A stretch of 64,000 bases of DNA from Gymnogyps californianus. Lineage: Eukaryota; Chordata; Aves; Accipitriformes; Cathartidae. The notes beneath the pieces are model-generated. The model was not told the origin of the DNA. It searched no databases and saw only the letters and a program-made list of their open reading frames with translations. Below, piece by piece: positions 27,080 through 41,500 of this stretch. The stretch spans positions 12,634,437 to 12,698,436 of the forward strand of contig NC_059475.1 in the NCBI RefSeq assembly GCF_018139145.2. The letters run 5' to 3'. The first letter of the stretch is position 1. Each line of letters starts with the position of its first letter. Made by a program: the position numbers and the translations under genes.

Positions 27080-27107
27080 TATATAAAGGGGTGGGGAGGT
27101 GGGGGGG
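27080..27107 (+). promoter_or_regulatory. TATA-like box followed by G-quadruplex-prone run (candidate)
   Basis: TATATAAAG at 27080-27088 matches a strong TATA box and runs directly into ggggtggggaggtggggggg, which satisfies a G-quadruplex pattern. No coding exon follows within reach, so a promoter call is speculative. Confidence 0.2.
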
Positions 27108-29242
27108 CATTCTTTGTTGGTTTGGTTTTTTTCTCCCTCAACTATGCCCCCTCTGCTGACATAAAAAGCAAAAAGGATGTTCCTAGTGGATATGAGCCCT
27201 ACTAGTTAACACCTGAATTGGTACTATACTGTGTGTTAAAGCACCAGGCTCTTAAGTGCATTTTATAGATGGCATGATAAAGTTTCATCATCTGTCATTA
27301 ATATCTGTAAGACCTTCTCTTTCCTTTCCTCTCTGCACCTAGAAAAAATTCATGTACTTTCTTGGGTGCTGAAATTTCTTAAAAAGATAAATTGGTGAGA
27401 AGTTGCTATGTTTACATTGGAAGAAACAGACCAGGTGTTTTTGATATTTCCTTCATTTTCCCAAAGACACAAATTCAGAGGCATCATGAGGTCAGCTTCA
27501 TGATTTAAAACAAAACAAACAAAAATAACCCCAAAACAAAGCATAGACACATAGCAAAATAATACAGTGTTAGACTTCTATGAGGAATTTGCTCAAGCCC
27601 ACATAACCTCAAGCTGAATATGAAGTATTTGTGTATTTAACCCATGAAAAATGGAATTGCATCTGGAAGTGTTAACTAAAAACAGTGTTCTGTAGTGGAA
27701 CAAAGAAAAGACCTTGTGAATCAAGGAGCAGAAGCAGCAGAGAATCGTACTTGAGTATCCTTTGCTTTTTATCTTAGCAGTCAGTTTTCTCAGAAACTGA
27801 AACCAACCGCATCTGTATCCCAACCTCGATTTGAAGAAGCTGAAACAGCACAGTGGATGCTTGTAAATGAGGAACATTACTTGAAGGCCTGTAATTGTTC
27901 ATTGATGCAGAGAAATCTCAATAGAAAGCATTCTAAGCCTGGCGCTTGGCAATATGGGCAAATACGCTATCTTTCTGAACTGCCTATTCCGTAACAAAAT
28001 ACTGTTGTTGGTGATACCAGAGAGCATTTGCAGTCTCTCATGTCCTACAAAGTATCTCACTGCACCAGGGTCAGGCTTTCAGTCTTGCAATGTGATAGTT
28101 TACTCCTAAATTTTTTTTCTTTGTTGTCCAAATGTTCTACTTATTTTGATTATCCTGAGTTTCTCATCTTGTCATCATTATCTAGGGAAGTTCTTGGCTC
28201 ATAAAAGATGACTAAAGCAAAAACTTACACTCTGTGTAGTTTTTCTGGATGGGCATTTCCAAAAAATTTGCTGTATTTCAAAATTATTTATCTACTTTTG
28301 TTCTAGATCTTCTAGTCCTTTGCACAGTAAAATCAAGATATCGGACAACGTAGTATATTTTTTTCAGGTATAGCTCTATGCACTGTTATATTTTTGTATG
28401 CTGTAGTTTAAAACGTAGAAGAGATCTCCTAATTTACAATGAAGGTGGCTGCCACTTTGGGTTTGTGATTCTCCCCCGCCCCGAGGCTTTTTTCCCTTCT
28501 TAATATGAAACAGTTTCTAGACTGCAAATATGACCTTGTGCATTGTAGGAGATGAGTGTTTGGATGAGGGAGTTTTGGGTGTCATTTTTGCTTGTTTTCA
28601 TTGATGCTTTTTTTTTGTCTTCAGAAATCCTATTTGAGAGAGACTTTTGGCCTAAAAATTCCTTCTGCTCTTAATAATATCTCTGCTATAGAGCATTTAT
28701 GAAAGTGCTGCAATATTTGGTTTGCAACCAAACTGTTACTGTTTGGAAGATGAACTGTTTTGTTTAAATACTGATGGAAGTTTTTGTTTTGCTACACTGT
28801 CCCTGAGTGTAACAAACAGTGTTTAGATAGAAAGTAAAAAACGTTTGAGAGGTTAGTTTTATGAATGTCTTCCTAAATGAATCCTAGGACTATACATTAT
28901 GTTTCTTAATGCTTTTGAGAGTATTCCTAGATATGACTTCAGGTTGTTAGACAATGTCCTTCAGAAATTTTTGTAAAATATTCAAACACAATATACCTTT
29001 CATACTAGCGAGTGAAATTCACTGCATGCTGTTTGATAGAAACAAATAATCTTAATTTCTAACTTTATCATTCCTAAAAAAATAGGTTTTATGAGGACTC
29101 AAAACAATTCCTATTTAACTTGCTCAAGTTTCCCAAATATCTTATTCCAGATGACAGCTATTTGTTTTTATGCCAAACTTTGAGGTATCTGTAAGATTGG
29201 ATTCCAAAATGTCAATGCCATTATAGAGTACACATCAAATTT

Positions 29243-29262
29243 GGGGCAGGGGGGAGGGAGGG
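29243..29262 (+). other. G-quadruplex-prone run
   Basis: Four G-runs (GGGG, GGGGGG, GGG, GGG) are separated by one or two bases. The sequence meets the usual G4 pattern. No gene is nearby. Confidence 0.4.
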
Positions 29263-32200
29263 AAGAAGTGACTACAAGATCGTAGTTTGTTTTCAAAGGA
29301 CTTCACACACTCATGTGTGTGTGAGGTTGTGTTTCATTAGCCTTTGGTAATAAATTGAGTTTAGCTCTCACTGGTACTAAATAATGCTGATCTAACCTTG
29401 TCTAGACACGGTTGGGGGTTTTTTTCCCCCCTAGAAACTTACTCCATCCCCCATACCCAAAGATTAAATGTATTGTTATACTGGGTATGGATATTTATGC
29501 TTCAGCAGTGCATTGTGAAATCTTCCACAGTGTGGTTTATTTAGGAGCAGACCATCTGAACCTAATTCAGTTTCTTGTTTTCAATTTGTTCAAGAACTAT
29601 TATTATGAACTCTTCAATGTGGAAATAGTCATTGGCTTTTACAGTGTTCTAACCTTGTCCTCTTTTTGCCTCTTTTAGTAACTTCATTTAGTGAACAATG
29701 TTGCTTGCTGGGATATGTGATTAGCTGTAGCTTCCTCTTTCTTCAGTGGTTATCCACACTGATTCCCTTAGTGTTCATGACAGAGACAGTCTTAGTTCAC
29801 AGCCTCTACCGGCAGCCGAGCTTCCTCTCTCAGTTCTATGGGCAGCTGGCACCTACTCTGCCCCAAAGCAGAAAGAACAGTAGCACAGCCGTGCTTCACT
29901 TCCTTTCTACTACTTTTGACAGTGAGGCAATGTTTAAAGTCCAGTCACCCTGCATATGTTCCTATTTTTATTTAGCTTTGTATGGTTCTTTCCTGTGGCG
30001 GTCAGGGAGAACAAGCAAAACCTTAAGATGTACCATCTTTCTTTAAATAAATCTATCTGTATTCCAAAAGAGGTTTCCAGCATCATCCAGGAAGTTACTA
30101 AGCTGTTCCTGCACGATACTCTGGTGCTTGCTATTAAACCCAACTTTAACATGCCTGGCTGTGCCTCCTCAAGTGTTACATTTCTTTGAAGGCTACTAAG
30201 TGCGAAAAAAAGGATGTCAAATTAATCACATTGGTACGGGACTACCTAGGCATCAGAGGGAGAGCTGTGTGAAGTCTTCAGGTACTATCTTGGTTGCTTT
30301 TGATCAGTGCACAGTTCCATTCTGATCTCCTGAGCCATTTGTGCTCCTGTCCTCAGCGACGCCACTCATTTGGGGCTCACTTGTATAGGTACTGTTAAGT
30401 CTGAAAAGGACTGATCTTGTAAGTAGGTACCAGCTTTACACAGTGTATGCGATATCTTCTAAAAAAGCTTAGCTAATATAGCGTGGTGATTTTCAAGAAC
30501 GTTAACTACTACCATCTGAAATGCAGCTGTAGTACAGAGTTTACTTATAGTTTTATTCCGATACCTTTCCTCAAGGGTAAACCTCAGATAGCATCCTGCA
30601 GTTTATTGAACATAAACGCCCTGACTGTATCAGCACAGGGAAGTGTGTGTTCTTCTGCTCCGATTTATTTATACTTTGATAATGAATTTGGAATTGTTTT
30701 TAGCTCTCCACAGGGCCCTAACTGTAAGAATAGATGGAAATACAAATGTTCAAAACAGCAGTATGTATGTTCTTAACTTGTTAAATTAAATGGAACTTAA
30801 TTATGGTAGACATGTATTTACTGCTGTCCTGGACTGAGGTCAGCAAGACCTAGCACTGTCAAGATTAGTTTTTGATTTGGTTGCTACAATATGATTTATA
30901 TAGGTGAAAGAAAAACTTGGTTTTGTTTTGAGTCCTAGGCCTCTCGATGCTTTATGATTAGTATCTTGAGAGCATAGTTCTCAGTATATTCTAAAGGATT
31001 TAGTTATAAATCTCTGTCCTTGCACACTTCTTCAAACTAGCTTGATAGGTAAAAACTTCTGCTTATAAATATTTTCTCTGTTCAAGAGAGATTCCAACTG
31101 CATTTACTTGATTTCATTCAAATGAATGTTAGAAATGTGCCTCAGTTGGATCCAAGCTTTTTCAAAGTTCAGGAGTACTCCTGGACACATCTGGGGCTTC
31201 AAGGGGAAGGAACTGTGAAGTTCGAATTCAGACCCAAATGTTTGGAAAGAGCAGACACAAGTTGTGAGACCTGTAATAAATACTGTGGAGAAGAAGAGGT
31301 ATCCAGTTGGAGCCTCTTGAAGTTCACGGTTAATGGCTGTAATTGTTCATCAGACTGCATTAATATGTATGAATCTCACCTTGATTTGTGAAACAGACCA
31401 TTTGCTTTCAGGAAAGGAAGCTTGTGGGGGAGAAAGCAGTCCTGGTTTTCTATATATCCTTTAATACTCAAGGGTATTCTGGCACATGCCTTGCAGCCTT
31501 TCTGCAGTAACAGGCCCAAGACACGGTGAGCAGAAAGTACAGTCTGGCTGTGCCCTTGATGAGGGAGCTGATCTTGTTACACTGTGGTTTGTCTAGAGGA
31601 GCTCAAGCCTTGTACTCTGGGGTGGCATTTTTCTTATTTATTTGTCCTTTGTTTAGCACTGCATTTTTACGTGCTGGCTGCAGGTCAGTCATTGCTCCGC
31701 CAGCAGCTGTACTAGCCAATTCAAAGAGTCACTGAGCTGAACTAAAATGTTAGCTTGTCTGTTCGTCCCTAGGCTTCCCAGCAGTAAATTGGGAAAAATC
31801 CCACTGAAGCGTTCTCCAGCTTTTTTGACATGAAGGATTGTGTGGTGGCCACTGTGATTTGTGTGCAGCAATGGAGTCTCTGGGACACAAACGAGTAATT
31901 AGGAGCGGTGAGATTTGGGGGGAAAGGGGAGAGTTTGTTTGCTATTTCTGGGTTAGGGAAGGAAGGCAGTTAAACTTTATATTAATGAACTCACTAGAGG
32001 AAACAGACCCAAAATCCAAAAATCCTGCCAAATATTAACTTTTTGTTGACGGTAGAATTTGTTCAGTTTATACACCTGCTGTAGAAGTGCTTTTTATTGG
32101 AAGTTGGCTCACTTCCAGAGATGAATGTAAGCCTCTGGCCAATAATAGACAGAATAATAGAGAAACAAAAACAAAATCACAAGCATCTGTCCATAATGAT

Positions 32201-32566
32201 TTATTCACATTTTCATCTGCATTAAAAGCAAATATTTTGATTAATTTGCTGCAAGTTTACTTCTCTTGTTTTCCTTAACATTCTTCTTTATTATTGGATT
32301 TACATCTTAATACAAATAGTCTGCTATGTATTTAGATATATTGTTTTGCTTATAACAATATAATTGGAAAGAAAAATGAAATTGAAGATAGCTACTGAGA
32401 TACAATAAACTAAAGTTTATCAAATTTGTTTTCAGATCCCTACTGCCTCTTAACTATGGAAGGTAGAAAACCAAAATTTCATCATAATTTTGTTTTCCTT
32501 GTCGTAGAGATGGTGGTGCTGACGGGAAAGTTGATGATGTCAGAATAAACTTTACAAGTATTTCTC

Positions 32567-32582
32567 TTTTTTTTTTTTTTTT
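32567..32582. repeat. Poly(T) tract, 16 bases
   Basis: Uninterrupted T run in unique intergenic DNA. No AATAAA is seen on the minus strand just before it. Confidence 0.85.
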
Positions 32583-35483
32583 AATTTCTTCAAATGAAAT
32601 GAAAGAGGATCGCTCCTGGTGTTGTACTATACCTTTCTGTCCATAGATATGGTACACAACGGAAGCATTTAGCTCCAGAATGGTCTTGCCAAATAAACTA
32701 AAGGGGGATTTGAGAAGTTTGCTCTGATGCTGTAACTCCTTGTGAACTTGGACTCTTGCAGAGCTGGTGCAGGAAAAATGGGAAACCTCTGTGCAGAAGC
32801 AAGCAGATAGATATTCCTTGCTAGGCTTTTTTATTTATTTAAGTGTTCTGAACTGTTAGATCCAGTTTGGGGCAGAAACTGAGGAATATCTAAAGTGGTG
32901 TTACTTGAGATCTTATGAGTTGTTCTTATGTGCACATTCCACAAAATTTGTGCAGTTGTATGCTTTATATACTGGAATAAACACATTGACTGTTGGGTGC
33001 TTCCCTTTGGAAAAATGCCCAGCTCTTAACATCTTTTCTGATCTGCCCACTGTTAGTGCTTTCACAATTGCTGATGTGGAAATGAGCAGCTCTCTTCTAA
33101 CGATCTGAAATGAGCAGTGACGCTTCTTTTTTTCTTCTCCCTTGCTGTGCGCTGGGAAGGGGTGGCTGGCTCTGGCTGTGTGCGCCAGCTCCTGCCTGTC
33201 GGCTTTCAGAGGGGCCAGCCTCCCACTTGGCCTCCTGATGTGCAGTTCCAGAAGAGGACTGCAGAGGCAAATTACATCCAGGCTTACCTTTGCTCTCCAG
33301 GACACACTAAGCAATTCTCACCAACTGTTTTGATCTACCGGAAGTAGCGCTAATTTATTTAAATGAATAGCACATCTGACTCTCCTGTTTGCTGTCTGAA
33401 AAGCTGGATCCTATTTTCCATGGCCTCTCCTTCCCCTGCCTCCCTTCCCCCAGAGAAGAACAGCGCTGCCATACGGCATAGCAATCCTCAGCGCTGGAAG
33501 TGGCCAGTTCAGGACAACTGGAAAGGAATTTGAGCCATTACTGGAATTCTAATCTCAGACTCTTCTAGAAAAGAGCTTAACAGCTTTTTGCTTGTCCTCT
33601 TGGGTCTGATGTTTGACAGGAAATGAGTTTGAAGGGTTCAGGAGCAGGTCACAGAACTCGCCTTGCTGCCAGCTGCTCTGCCGACCTTAACAGTGTGTTT
33701 GCAGAAATCTGATACACTTGCTTATTATTAAAGCCTTTTCTCTGAGAAAAGTTACTTCCAAAGCCAGGTCCTACCAGACGTATTGCTAGCATATTGCATC
33801 CTCGCCTCTCTGAATTCTTCTCCACTGACACTTGTTATGACCTAAGACTCTAGCCATGTGAAAAATGCTGTTTTGTAATTCAAGGCAGAGTGAACAATTG
33901 TGTTTGCAGGCATGTTTATGTTTGTCTTTTGTAGCACTTACTTTGTTTGTCCTTTATATGCCCATCTGTGGGATCTCAAAGAAACCCAGATAGTTTCCTG
34001 ATCTTGCATAATTAATGTTAGACTTCATAAAATACCTCAAATCTGGTCTCAAGAAAGCAATTTTAATGCATGGGCTGACTGTTTCCTGTGTAGCAGCTGA
34101 GAAGTATATTCCCAAGCAACTTTAAAAATAAAGCAGCGTCCATACTTTCTTGGAATCCTATTGGCAAGTCAGTGTTGTTCAGACTAGTACGAAGTTCAAA
34201 TAGACCATGGAGACTGATGGCATGTCCCTCTTTCTTCACGGCATTTCTGATTTAGAAATTGCTTTCCAAATTAAAAATATTGGAGCAGGGCAGACCAGAT
34301 CAGGACAGTGTGGAAACCCCCTAACCGAGCTACGCTGGCAGGAATATTGCCGCTAAAAAGCTATAGCAGAAGTACCCTTGATCACCTGCTTTGACAGTGC
34401 TACATCTTCCCAAGAGGACAGTTTAGCAGCTTTGTATGTTATCTTTTAGAGGGACATGTCTAGAGAATAATCCTTGCACAGAGCCTCTACTTCAAACACA
34501 GGATGCTTGCTTTTCCCCTCTTCTTCCTCCTGCCCAAGAAGTTTAGGTGTTCGTGCAAAAATAATTAAGGAGAAGAAATTAAAATAACACAAAATATGTA
34601 AGACTGGCTATATCACTGCATTTTTTTTAGCATCTTTGTCTTTTTATTTCTCTCATGTCTTCATTTCTGTAGGAATTCGGCTTATCTGCAGCTTCTGCTG
34701 CTTTAATACATTGGTCAATTTGCACTTCAGTTCACGTTCTCAAATGTCTGCTGTCTCTCCAGAATCAGTGTGTCCTGGAAAACTAAATGTGTGCAAATAC
34801 ACTGACAAAAGACACACATGGAATACATAAATGTACCATTATTTTGACTTCTTAGTTTAACTAGTGAAAAGTCTTCCAGAAGTCTTGAACAACAACTGAA
34901 ATGGGCTTGCAAGCTCAGAAGACCTATCATTCATGGATAACAACTACTTCAGCCCTAATCATTTGTTGTTCTTGCCCCAGTTTAAAAATTACTGCACAGG
35001 CCAGTCTACTATTAATGCAGAACTGAATAGTAACCCTCTGATTCAACAGTATGATTACCAGACTTGATAGCACTGAGCAAAAATAAGATGTACCTTTTGC
35101 TTCAGCACTACATATGTACAGCACTGTATAGAATGGAAAAGCCAGAAATTAATAAGAAGTAGGATTCTGACTTGATATGTTTCTCGTCTCCTTGTCTTCC
35201 TTAGGGGTTCTTAAAAGTCCTGCTGCCTGTCCTTAGCCGCACTATTTGCGGGGAGCTACTTCTATCTCAACAGGAGCTCCCATTTAAATAAAAGAAGAGT
35301 GGAAATGTAGCAAAACTATTATATTACTTTTTAGTGCAATGTCTGCTGTGAGCGTGGGTAAGTTGAATAGGTCATGAATGGCTCAGGTAACGCCAAAGCC
35401 AGTTGAAGAAGTTGAAGCTTACTGCCTGCTCAGGACCTCCTTCTCGTACAATACAGTCAGGGTTTTCTGTGTAAGAGCTGGAA

Positions 35484-35500
35484 GGGGCGGGGGGGGGGGG
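35484..35500. repeat. G-rich homopolymer (GGGGC then G12)
   Basis: GGGG, one C, then twelve G. Simple repeat prone to length variation. Confidence 0.9.
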
Positions 35501-38500
35501 AGAAACCCACCATGTAAAAGCAACGACAAAAACCATCAGTGCTCCAACAGTATGATCCTTTTGCAAGTGCATCTTTCCCCAAAAACAGAACCAGTTGCCT
35601 TGATGGAGGAGCTATAACAGACTGCATAGTTTCCCATAAGAGTACTTGGGAACTTTAAAACAGTGAACAAGCTCCTTAGAAGGAATGCTCTGTGCACCTC
35701 CTTGCTACCAGATGAGGCAGCAGTCCTGTCTACATGATCCCTCAGGTAAAACCTCCAGACTTCCAGCAGCGTAAAGTGGCAGCTCAAATTCACATGGGAT
35801 CCAAGCACTCACTTTCATGCCACAACTGAGTCTTCAGAGTAGAGGACATGTGAGCACTAAGAATCACTGACTTTTAGATACTTATGAGCTTCTATCCTTT
35901 TCTGTGGTGTAATAATAGTTTTGGATGCTCTCAGTGCATCAGGAGAGATGCGTTTAGCATGTGCAAGATGAGAAACTTTGGGGTAGTAGTGGTAGGGATT
36001 AGGCACACTGATAGTGGAGTAAGTATGCATGTGACATGCCTCGTTAAGCTACGTTAATTCTTTTTCTAGATGACATGAAACATGGGACCAACAGCAGTAG
36101 GAGTCAGTACTAGCTTTAGAATTAGAAGAGAATGTGTAAATTTTTTTTTTAAATTGCTGAAGGATGCCTTGTTGAGATAGGGCTAATTAAAAGATTTCCT
36201 TCCATAAACATCACTATTTCTAAGACCTGTTTTGAGTATGGACATGGGAGGCGATTTGTGTTCCATATTTGTTATGAACAGTTTAGGTTATAAAGAAATG
36301 AACATGTCTGTTAGTACAGCAATAATGGAGTTGTAACATACCTGTGTAGTAAGGCTGGACGTATCTGGAAGAGCATCTGTTCCAGCCATCCAATGAGGAT
36401 AAATATTTATTCTCCAAAATAACAAAATCATCAGAATTATCTAGATTAATAAAGTGCTTCTGCCTAATTCCTTGAGAATATCATATCCTTCTCATTAAGG
36501 AAATGGAAAAGTTGACTTGATCTGTAGGTAGACTCAGTGTGAAGTATGATGGAGACAACAATGAGACTGAAACTTGGCTTAAGCACACTGAAGTGAGAAT
36601 GAAGCAATTGGAGGACAACCAATTCAATGCTAGATGGGAAGAGAGACAAAACCTCATCTAAGTAATTTGATTTACAGCAGGCATATAGTGGCAAAAACCA
36701 CAATAGCCTGGTTCTTGGTTAATGGTGACCTGCTGAGACAAGGATGCAATACACTGTTCCTTCAGACCATTGTAAATTGGCCATGGCTTTGCTGAGGGCT
36801 TTCATAAACTTGGGGTTAAGGTGTGAGAATCCAAAGACTCTAACTCCATAGTGAAGAGGTGGTCAGACTTCCTGACCTCTTTACCAAAATATCTATGTGG
36901 CAGGGGCCACAGGACATGTTTCACTTCTATATCTGTATATCCAAAACCATAGAATGGATAACCTTCAAAAGGAGCTCACAGAAAGAAGAGAGCAGTAGCT
37001 CTCCAGAGGCCTTATCTCCCTGTTGCAGAGGCTGCGATTCTGCTTGCAGCTTTACCCTAATCCCTGCCTCGGCACAGCACTGGTGTGGTGGTGGTCTTCT
37101 GTGGGCACTGCCCTGGAAGTGTGTCAGCCCCACAGGTTTCCCTCTTTGCCCACGTGAACATAATTAGCTAATTCTTTTGATCATTCAGTTGCTCCTGTGC
37201 ATTATAAAGAGCTAAGAACTGCAGCTTTTAACTTCCTCTCTGCTGGCTGACTTTTTCTTTAAATTTTTAGGCAGGTTAGCAAAGTACACTGATGAAACAA
37301 ACATCAGAAAGGAAGTTCTGTCTTGGAAAGGTTAAAGACAGGAATGTTTATAGAGGAGCTTCAGAGCGCAGACAACTACTGACCCAGTGAAGTCACCTGG
37401 ATAGAACCACTGAACATTGCTTCACTGCATACGGTATGGCTTTGGGGGATTCTTTTGCTTATGTTTTTGTGGTTTTGTTTTCTTAAAGAAGAACATTCCA
37501 TTTTACCACAATGGAAGCTGAGAAACCAGTACTGTTCTTGACTGGACCTTTGTTTCAGAAAGTTCCTATCGGGATAAAAAAAAAAGTGACCCAAAAGATG
37601 ATAATGATTCCAAGAATCGTTAATTTTCCCCTTCTGGACAGAGGCCTGAAAAAACTTGCTCGTAGAGGCAGAATTTCAGGGGAAACTCCAACTTAAAGAG
37701 TCATCCTTGACTTGCAAGCCAAACAACTGTAAATGATGAATTAAGAGCAGTTTAAGTCAAACCTGCATGTGGATTCTCCCATTTTTGTCATATGCTATCA
37801 GCTTTTCACATTTAAAGGTTCTCACTGTTGTAAAAGAGCTACACAAAAATCAGAGGAAACAATGAGCTTGACTGTGCACAAAGTGTTATCAAATGTACAA
37901 GTTCACTGGGGTGGAGAGAAGGAGCAGAACACTATTTTCTGTTATCACCTCTAGTCATCCTGGGTATGCTAACAGTAAATGGGTGGAAAAAAATGTTGAA
38001 AACAAATGTTGTTTTCTTAAATTGATGCTCTTCACAGCATTTCACCCTTGAGTGCTGAAGCTAGATGCATAGAGTTTTTACTGCCTCATGGGGTCTGTGA
38101 TTACCTTAAAGGAAAATGCTGATTAAATATTTTTCTGAAACAAATTTGATTCTTCTTGCACAGCCGCTTTAGTAATCATCTCTTGTGGCCCGATCAAAAA
38201 AATCCAGTGGAGCTGCAGCAGGATTCATTTCATTGACTTCAATAAGCTCTGGATCAGACCCATGGGGAATGAAGAATGACTTTCCCCTAATCTCTTAATT
38301 TTTTCTCCTCTCTCGTTCCAAAGCAATTACAAAACTGGTGAAATGGAAGGAATAGTTTCTCTTGGTCTCGTGTTCTTCATCAATCTTCGGGTTTATTTTA
38401 GGCTATAAATCGCCCTAATCATGGATGCTTTCTTGGTTTTGTCTTACAGTGTTTAGCTGCAGAAGGCCAAAATGCATGTTTACTGCCTTTCTGCAGCTGC

Positions 38501-41500
38501 TGTTGTACTGAGATTGTTTATCTGCATAGTGCCTGTCTGCTGTGGCTTCTTAGGTATTTCACAATCTGAGAAGCTCAAAACTCTTTAGTAGAGTTTTCAA
38601 ATTGATAAGAGAACTGAACCACAATGTTCTGGGAAGGAATCATCAGACTGAAAAAGCTAGGGTTTTTTCTCCTTTTGTGAAAGCATTGCTGAGGGCCAGC
38701 ATAATAATAGCAATTTTCTGTGGCTGTGCTGTCTTGTGGTGCTATATGCCCCACTTCATTGCTGGCAGAGCACAAATGTGTGCAGCAAACAATTTGCTTA
38801 AGGGTTTGCATGAAGCTAGTAACAAGATACATTCAGTGGTTTTATATAGTTGAATTGTATATCCATAAATGTGGTGCAGTGAATACTGTCATTCTACAGC
38901 CAAAGTAGTTTTAGCTATGTATCACTACAACTGTCCAGTGTTGCAGTTTCCAAACAAGTGTTGGGCTCTTTAGCCAGGCTTCCCAAGATGTGTTGCCACT
39001 GCTGTGTAAGATCCTGGAACTTTACATACTGTGTGTTGTGGCATCCGACTGCAAGATGATGGAATTTTGAGGCTTGGAGTGAAATTTAAATTCCCATGAT
39101 TCTTCTTATCTCACATCCATCTTGTTTTTTGCAACCCGGCCAGCACCAGTTTAAAAACATTGGCAAGCACCGAGATGTTCATGGTGATGAATATAAACAG
39201 GCTGTTGCAAACTTGTCTGAAGACATGCAAAGTTTTCAGAACCAGGGCAATAAGGGCAGCCAAGGAGGAGTCTGACACCAGGCACACAGAGCGCCACCCC
39301 TACCGCTGCCAGGGCAGCCTTGCTCAGTGGAGCGTGGTCCGTCTTGGGCAGTCGCTGATGACTGGTAGCAGGTTAGTTCTGTAGATCTGGGATTACAAAT
39401 GGGTAAAATCCCCTGTGACAAAGCCCTCTGTAGGGGGAGCAGGGGATTCGTTATGTAAAGGCAGTTCTCCCTTTGACTCGTGCTTCTCCATCCTTAAGCA
39501 TGCTATGAGTTAGCTGCTGACTATCTGTGCCACGTAGAGCAGCTGACTGACTATTGCATAGGAGCCGTGTGCTGCTGTCATGAAGATGTGTTAGGCTGAA
39601 GAATCCATAATAGGTACTTGCAAGTCTGTGCATTTGTGAGTCCCTAAGTTGTTTGATTTGGATGACTCTGTTGCTTACACTTGGAGCCCCTGGAATAATT
39701 CTGTAAAGAAGGACCTACAAAGCCTGTAAGTGCAGGTTCACCTGTATTAAGGCATAACGGTCTTGAAAAGCCCCTTGTGCCAGGCTTCCCGCAGCCCTGC
39801 TTGCGATTCTTGGCCTTGTGGCCTCTGGCTGTGTCCCTCACTGCTACTGCAGAGGAGAGACTAGTTTGTTTGCCTGTTGTCTCCATGTCAGGCACATCGC
39901 CACCAAACTTTACAGAAACTGCATGAGCTCTTCTGCACAACTTTTCGTGAAAGAAAGGGCTGCAGGCTTATGCAACAGATGGGGGGAGGAGGCTGGTGGA
40001 CCCTGAAGGCAGACTTATCCTATAGCAATTCAAAACACTAAACAAATGCTGCCACGACTGGACTATAGTCACTCAAGCTCCTGCTTTGAGGATTAGGACT
40101 GCTCATGGAAAAATGTGTGTTGTGCTTTGTTTGGAACTCATCCCACATGTTAATGTCATGATGTATAGCCTCCATCCTCCCCTTAAGTGTGTGGCTGGAG
40201 TGGTGAACATGCAGAAATGCTTTATATGGGGGAGGGTTCATGCTTTGTACAGAAAGAGAAGATTTCTAATAATAAACACATTTTGTGTGGGTGTGTGGCG
40301 AGTTGTTTGTTTGCTTGGTCGTTCATGTTTTTTCTAAAGAAATTATTTGTGAAAGATCATGAGTATGTGTCCTCAGTGCACGCTGGTCATTGAATGCTAG
40401 AGATAAACTGTCCTACTGGTAAGAGTCAGCATTAAGGGCTCTCCCAGTGCCCAGAAATCTCTTTGCCATCACTTCATGCAGAAATGCATGACAGTGCGGG
40501 CCAGGCAGCAGTGTGCAGTGTGCCCCGGAAAAGGACGGTTGCAGAAGCAGGGGCCTGCAGAGGGTGCCCAGGCTGCAGTCTGCGGTGGACTTAGAGTCTG
40601 AGTCCCTAGCTGGGTGAAGCAGGCTGACTCTTCAACCTCTGCAGCAGCTGCATCTGCGAGACCACTTCTCTGTCCCCTGTTTTTGCTTCAGGAACCCTTT
40701 CCTCCACTGCTCTCTCTCTTTATTCCCCTCCTGGGATGCCCTTGCGAGCATTTTGAACATGTCGTCATCTCTGGAGCTCTTCTTTTTCCTATGTAGATTG
40801 GACAAGTATTTGCTTAATGACAATAGCAGCCCTGTCCCTAGTTGCCATGAGTTGTCAGCTGTTGGGGGGAATGAGAGAACGGGCTATTGTAAGAATGATG
40901 CTTTCATGCCAACTGGAACAAAGAGCTTGGGTTGCTCCCCCTTCCCCCTTTGTTTTAGCTTTCTGGTTCTTCCCAGTCTTGAAGACAGCAAGACATTTTC
41001 AAAATCTTTTGCCTCTGAAGAATGAGGGGCATCAGTCTACCTTGAGGAGAGAAGTTTAGAAAAATTCAGTGCAAATCAGACTAATGTCCACACCTGTTCT
41101 TACAGAGCATGTTGTGGCCAGGGGAAAACAATGGTGCACGCAGAGGCAAGGTGGTGTTTGTTTGTACGTTGGTACTGGCTGTCCTTACTTAAGCAGGTAT
41201 CCATTTTCCAAAAGGCGTCAGACAAATGGAGCTGTTGCACTGGAGTGGAAGGACACCATTGGCTCTAAATGGTACCATCTGTTATAAGTCACTTTAAGAG
41301 AACTGCATTGCTGTGCAATTCTCTTCCCTAAATTAGATTTCCTTAAGGTTGCTCTTGTTTTTTGGTTTTCTTACCTTTCCCAACAACTGCAGTCAGCATG
41401 AATTGCACAACATTTAAGTGACCCAACAGTCCAGAAAGAGGTATGTGAAACCCTAGTCGTGCCTTGAATCATTTGTATTTTTGCAATCTCTGGCTGCTTT

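Noticed and set aside
31122..31391. Cys-rich 89-codon + frame, considered as a small secreted peptide
   Set aside because: No signal peptide, no regular cysteine spacing of a known family, AT-rich codons and no splice context.
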